From NCBI GenBank assembly GCA_910586615.1, contig CAJUJP010000069.1:1-16031 (forward strand): DNA of 16,031 bases, in the 5' to 3' direction. The translations under genes and the position numbers were made by a program. Numbering within the stretch: the stretch's first letter is position 1; each line of letters starts with the position of its first letter. The notes under the pieces were generated by a model. The model saw only the letters and a program-made list of their open reading frames with translations, made no database searches and was not told where the DNA came from. Shown piece by piece: positions 14,216-16,031 of this stretch. Source of the DNA: an uncultured Lachnospiraceae bacterium. Lineage in GTDB: Bacteria; Bacillota; Clostridia; Lachnospirales; Lachnospiraceae.

Positions 14216-14244
14216 TTGGCATATTTTCTGATAAAATATATAAA
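14216..14244 (+). promoter_or_regulatory. Promoter of the zinc-ribbon/TPM operon, with an internal inverted repeat
   Basis: TTGGCA (14216-14221) and TATAAA (14239-14244) are 17 bp apart. Between and overlapping them, ATATTTT (14221-14227) and AAAATAT (14233-14239) form a perfect 7-bp inverted repeat that could be an operator. Transcription would start near 14251, downstream of the tandem repeats. Confidence 0.6.
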
Positions 14245-14278
14245 AGACACAGCAGAAACCATGAAGGAGAACGGAAAT

Positions 14279-15262
14279 ATGTTGTTTAAATGCAGAAATT
14301 GCGGTGGAAATGCAGTGTATGAACCGAGGCGGGCGAAGATGTACTGTCCCCATTGTGAGAGTGAGGACAGTGAAGATATCATAGAGGGAGGTTCGCTGAC
14401 ACAGTGTGTCAACTGCGGTGCGCCCATACAGGTACAGGATTTCACTTCGGCCAGCAGGTGTGAGCATTGCGGGTGTTACATAATATTTAACGAACGGGTG
14501 GAAGGGGTTTATGAACCGCATCTGATTATTCCCTTTTGCATCAGTAAGACAAACGCGGTTCTTGCGATGGAAGCAGAATTCGAGAGAAGACTGTTTACGC
14601 CTTCGGACTTTCTGTCGGCTAAGAGTCTGGAGAAAATGGTTGGCATTTATGTGCCTTTCTGGCTGTATGACTATAAGGCATGTTATGATTTTGTGGGTGA
14701 GGGTACAAAGGTAAGGAGCTGGCGCAGCGGTAATACGGAATATGTGGAGACTTCTTATTATGAACTGATCCGCAAGATGGATCTGGATTTTGAGAAGATT
14801 CCGGTGGATGCATCCATTGCGATGGATGACAGCATCATGGATCTTATGGAACCCTATAACTACAGCATTCTGAAAAAATTTCAACCCAGGTACATGTCGG
14901 GCTTTTATGGAGAGGTTTACAACCAGAGTGCACCGGAACTGGAAGGAAGGGCGCAGATGAAAGCCCGCAGTGCTTCCGAGGAACTGATGCAGCAGTCTTT
15001 GGGAGAATATCAATCTGTAAGGCCCCGGCGTAAAAACCTGGATCTGGAAAGAAACGGGGTCAATTATGCATTGATGCCTGTATGGCAGTATCTGTACAGA
15101 TACCGGGGGAAGACATACCAGTTCCATGTGAACGGACAGACGGCCAAGGTCATTGGTACCACTCCTGTATCGCTGGGGAAGGTGTTTGCCTACGGTGCGT
15201 CTGTGTTTGCGGTGGTGACGGCTATATGCAGTATGGCGCTGCGGGTGCTGGAGATCTTATAG
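14279..15262 (+). CDS. Zinc-ribbon protein with a C-terminal membrane segment, function unknown
   Basis: The 327-residue protein starts with two zinc-ribbon units. Cys5/Cys8 pair with Cys23/Cys26, and Cys43/Cys46 pair with Cys61/Cys64, all in CxxC spacing, of the TFIIB/rubredoxin-like knuckle type. A central domain (about 75-290) with many aromatic residues (VGIYVPFWLYDY, RYMSGFYGEVY, LMPVWQYLYRYRGK) follows, then a hydrophobic stretch (about 302-322) that probably anchors it to the membrane. Similar clostridial proteins are annotated as zinc-ribbon or TFIIB-type proteins; no reaction is known. The ATG at 14279 has AAGGAG nine nt upstream. An in-frame ATG at 14261 contains that binding site, and a still earlier one at 14048 would run through the tandem repeats. 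The TPM-domain gene follows after 12 nt, so the two are an operon and likely work together at the membrane. Confidence 0.8.
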   Translation: MLFKCRNCGGNAVYEPRRAKMYCPHCESEDSEDIIEGGSLTQCVNCGAPIQVQDFTSASRCEHCGCYIIFNERVEGVYEPHLIIPFCISKTNAVLAMEAEFERRLFTPSDFLSAKSLEKMVGIYVPFWLYDYKACYDFVGEGTKVRSWRSGNTEYVETSYYELIRKMDLDFEKIPVDASIAMDDSIMDLMEPYNYSILKKFQPRYMSGFYGEVYNQSAPELEGRAQMKARSASEELMQQSLGEYQSVRPRRKNLDLERNGVNYALMPVWQYLYRYRGKTYQFHVNGQTAKVIGTTPVSLGKVFAYGASVFAVVTAICSMALRVLEIL

Positions 15263-15274
15263 GGAGAGAAACGT

Positions 15275-16031
15275 ATGGGAAAGTATTTATTGAGAGATTA
15301 TTTTCACTATTTTAAATGGCTCTACATCGTGCTTGGCATTGTTGCGGCAGCTTTGTTATGTATCAGCGGCGGTCATTTTCTGATTTCGGGGCTGGCAGGA
15401 CATGAGAGAACAAATACGCAGTGTCTCACCACAGAGCGGGTGTTCGATTACGGGGATGTGCTCACAGACCAGGAGGAGAATAAGCTGAGAAAGTTGATCG
15501 CGAAGCGGGAGAAGCAGACTGGATGTGATATCGTACTGGTGACGCTGCAGGAATCGCTGAAAGAGTATGCGAGGGAGATTGAGCCCTATGTGGACTATGA
15601 CCAGTTTGTCAGAGTTTATGCGGAAGAGTTCTACGAGGATAATAATTTCGGATATAATAAAGCTAACGGAGACGGCGTTCTGCTGGTGGATAACTGGTAT
15701 CGGGAGGATGATGGGAGCATTTACACATGGTTCTGTACCACGGGAAAGGTGAAGGATGCCTATTCTTCCAGAAATGTGAATCATATTCTGGACAATGTGT
15801 ACCGTTATGTGGAGCATGATCCTTACCGCGCATACAAGACGTACATCAATGATTTTTACCATGATATGTCGGGAATGCGGCTTTTCAACCTGTATGTTCC
15901 TGATTTTGTACCGTGGGTCATTGGATTTGTGGCGGCAGTTGTCTTTATCATACGCAACAGGAGATCCAAAAGCGGTGCAAAGACAACTACGGCGGTCACG
16001 TATGTAGATGGAATGGAGCCCCGTTTCCGGG
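15275..16031 (+). CDS. TPM-domain (YgcG-like) membrane protein, 3' end beyond the window
   Basis: An open frame of 252 complete codons continues past the last base. The protein has an N-terminal hydrophobic segment (about 15-40, LYIVLGIVAAALLCISGG), then an extracytoplasmic TPM domain (about 52-200) beginning RVFDYGDVLTDQEENKLRKLI. The block GDGVLLVDNWY and a second hydrophobic segment (about 208-227, VPWVIGFVAAVVFII) with a basic RNRR stop follow. TPM domains are found in bacterial membrane proteins and in a plant thylakoid phosphatase; the bacterial role is not settled. The ATG has GGGAG eight nt upstream, 12 nt after the zinc-ribbon gene's stop. Cotranscription is likely. The missing C-terminus may be a cytoplasmic tail. 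Confidence 0.8.
   Translation, partial: MGKYLLRDYFHYFKWLYIVLGIVAAALLCISGGHFLISGLAGHERTNTQCLTTERVFDYGDVLTDQEENKLRKLIAKREKQTGCDIVLVTLQESLKEYAREIEPYVDYDQFVRVYAEEFYEDNNFGYNKANGDGVLLVDNWYREDDGSIYTWFCTTGKVKDAYSSRNVNHILDNVYRYVEHDPYRAYKTYINDFYHDMSGMRLFNLYVPDFVPWVIGFVAAVVFIIRNRRSKSGAKTTTAVTYVDGMEPRFR

Noticed and set aside
14017..14278. Coding through the tandem repeats (N-terminal extension of the zinc-ribbon protein, or a separate small gene)
   Set aside because: The 31-bp period shifts frame at each copy, and the promoter and ribosome site of the zinc-ribbon gene lie downstream of the array.

Overview
The window reads as chromosomal DNA of a gut-type Firmicute, most likely a Lachnospiraceae member. 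The reasons are strong AGGAGG-type ribosome binding sites, sigma-A promoters, moderate GC content, intracellular glycoside phosphorylases, a YesN/AraC-type response regulator, and small proteins of a style usual in that family. Species cannot be named from the sequence alone. No rRNA, tRNA, CRISPR array, insertion sequence or phage gene was seen.

Layout. (1) 150-1414: a promoter and a membrane-anchored D,D-carboxypeptidase of the S11 family. (2) 1557-1853: a promoter and a 70-residue conserved-looking small protein of unknown function. (3) 1951-7814: two large cytoplasmic phosphorylase genes, a GH94 enzyme followed by a GH161/GH149-like enzyme, probably acting on beta-glucan disaccharides and oligosaccharides. 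(4) 7893-9488: a 21-bp terminator-like hairpin that contains a promoter and buries the ribosome binding site of the next gene, an orphan AraC-type response regulator whose phospho-acceptor Asp is Gly. (5) 9648-11825: a GGDEF-domain protein with a broken GGDTF signature, followed 39 nt later by a PurF-like protein that lacks the glutaminase cysteine but keeps the PRPP loop. (6) 11805-12664: a three-copy short repeat at the convergent gene ends, then a short-chain dehydrogenase on the minus strand. (7) 12906-13945: a near-consensus promoter, a leader of about 310 nt with yybP-ykoY (Mn2+) riboswitch-like sequence and an intrinsic terminator, then a GDT1/TMEM165-family cation exporter. (8) 13998-14196: an array of six 31-bp tandem repeats. 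(9) 14216-16031: a promoter, a zinc-ribbon protein and the start of a TPM-domain membrane protein that runs off the window.

How the parts may work together (inference). The two phosphorylases would convert imported beta-glucan oligosaccharides to glucose 1-phosphate plus glucose. The adjacent regulator is the natural candidate to control them, but its receiver cannot be phosphorylated in the usual way. The cation exporter appears to be controlled by a metal-sensing leader RNA.

The most unusual theme is 7965-11825: three consecutive genes (receiver, GGDEF, PurF-like) have each lost a signature catalytic residue while keeping the rest of the fold. This suggests a run of ligand-sensing or scaffold proteins rather than enzymes. 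All family assignments come from motif recognition by eye; no database search was run.
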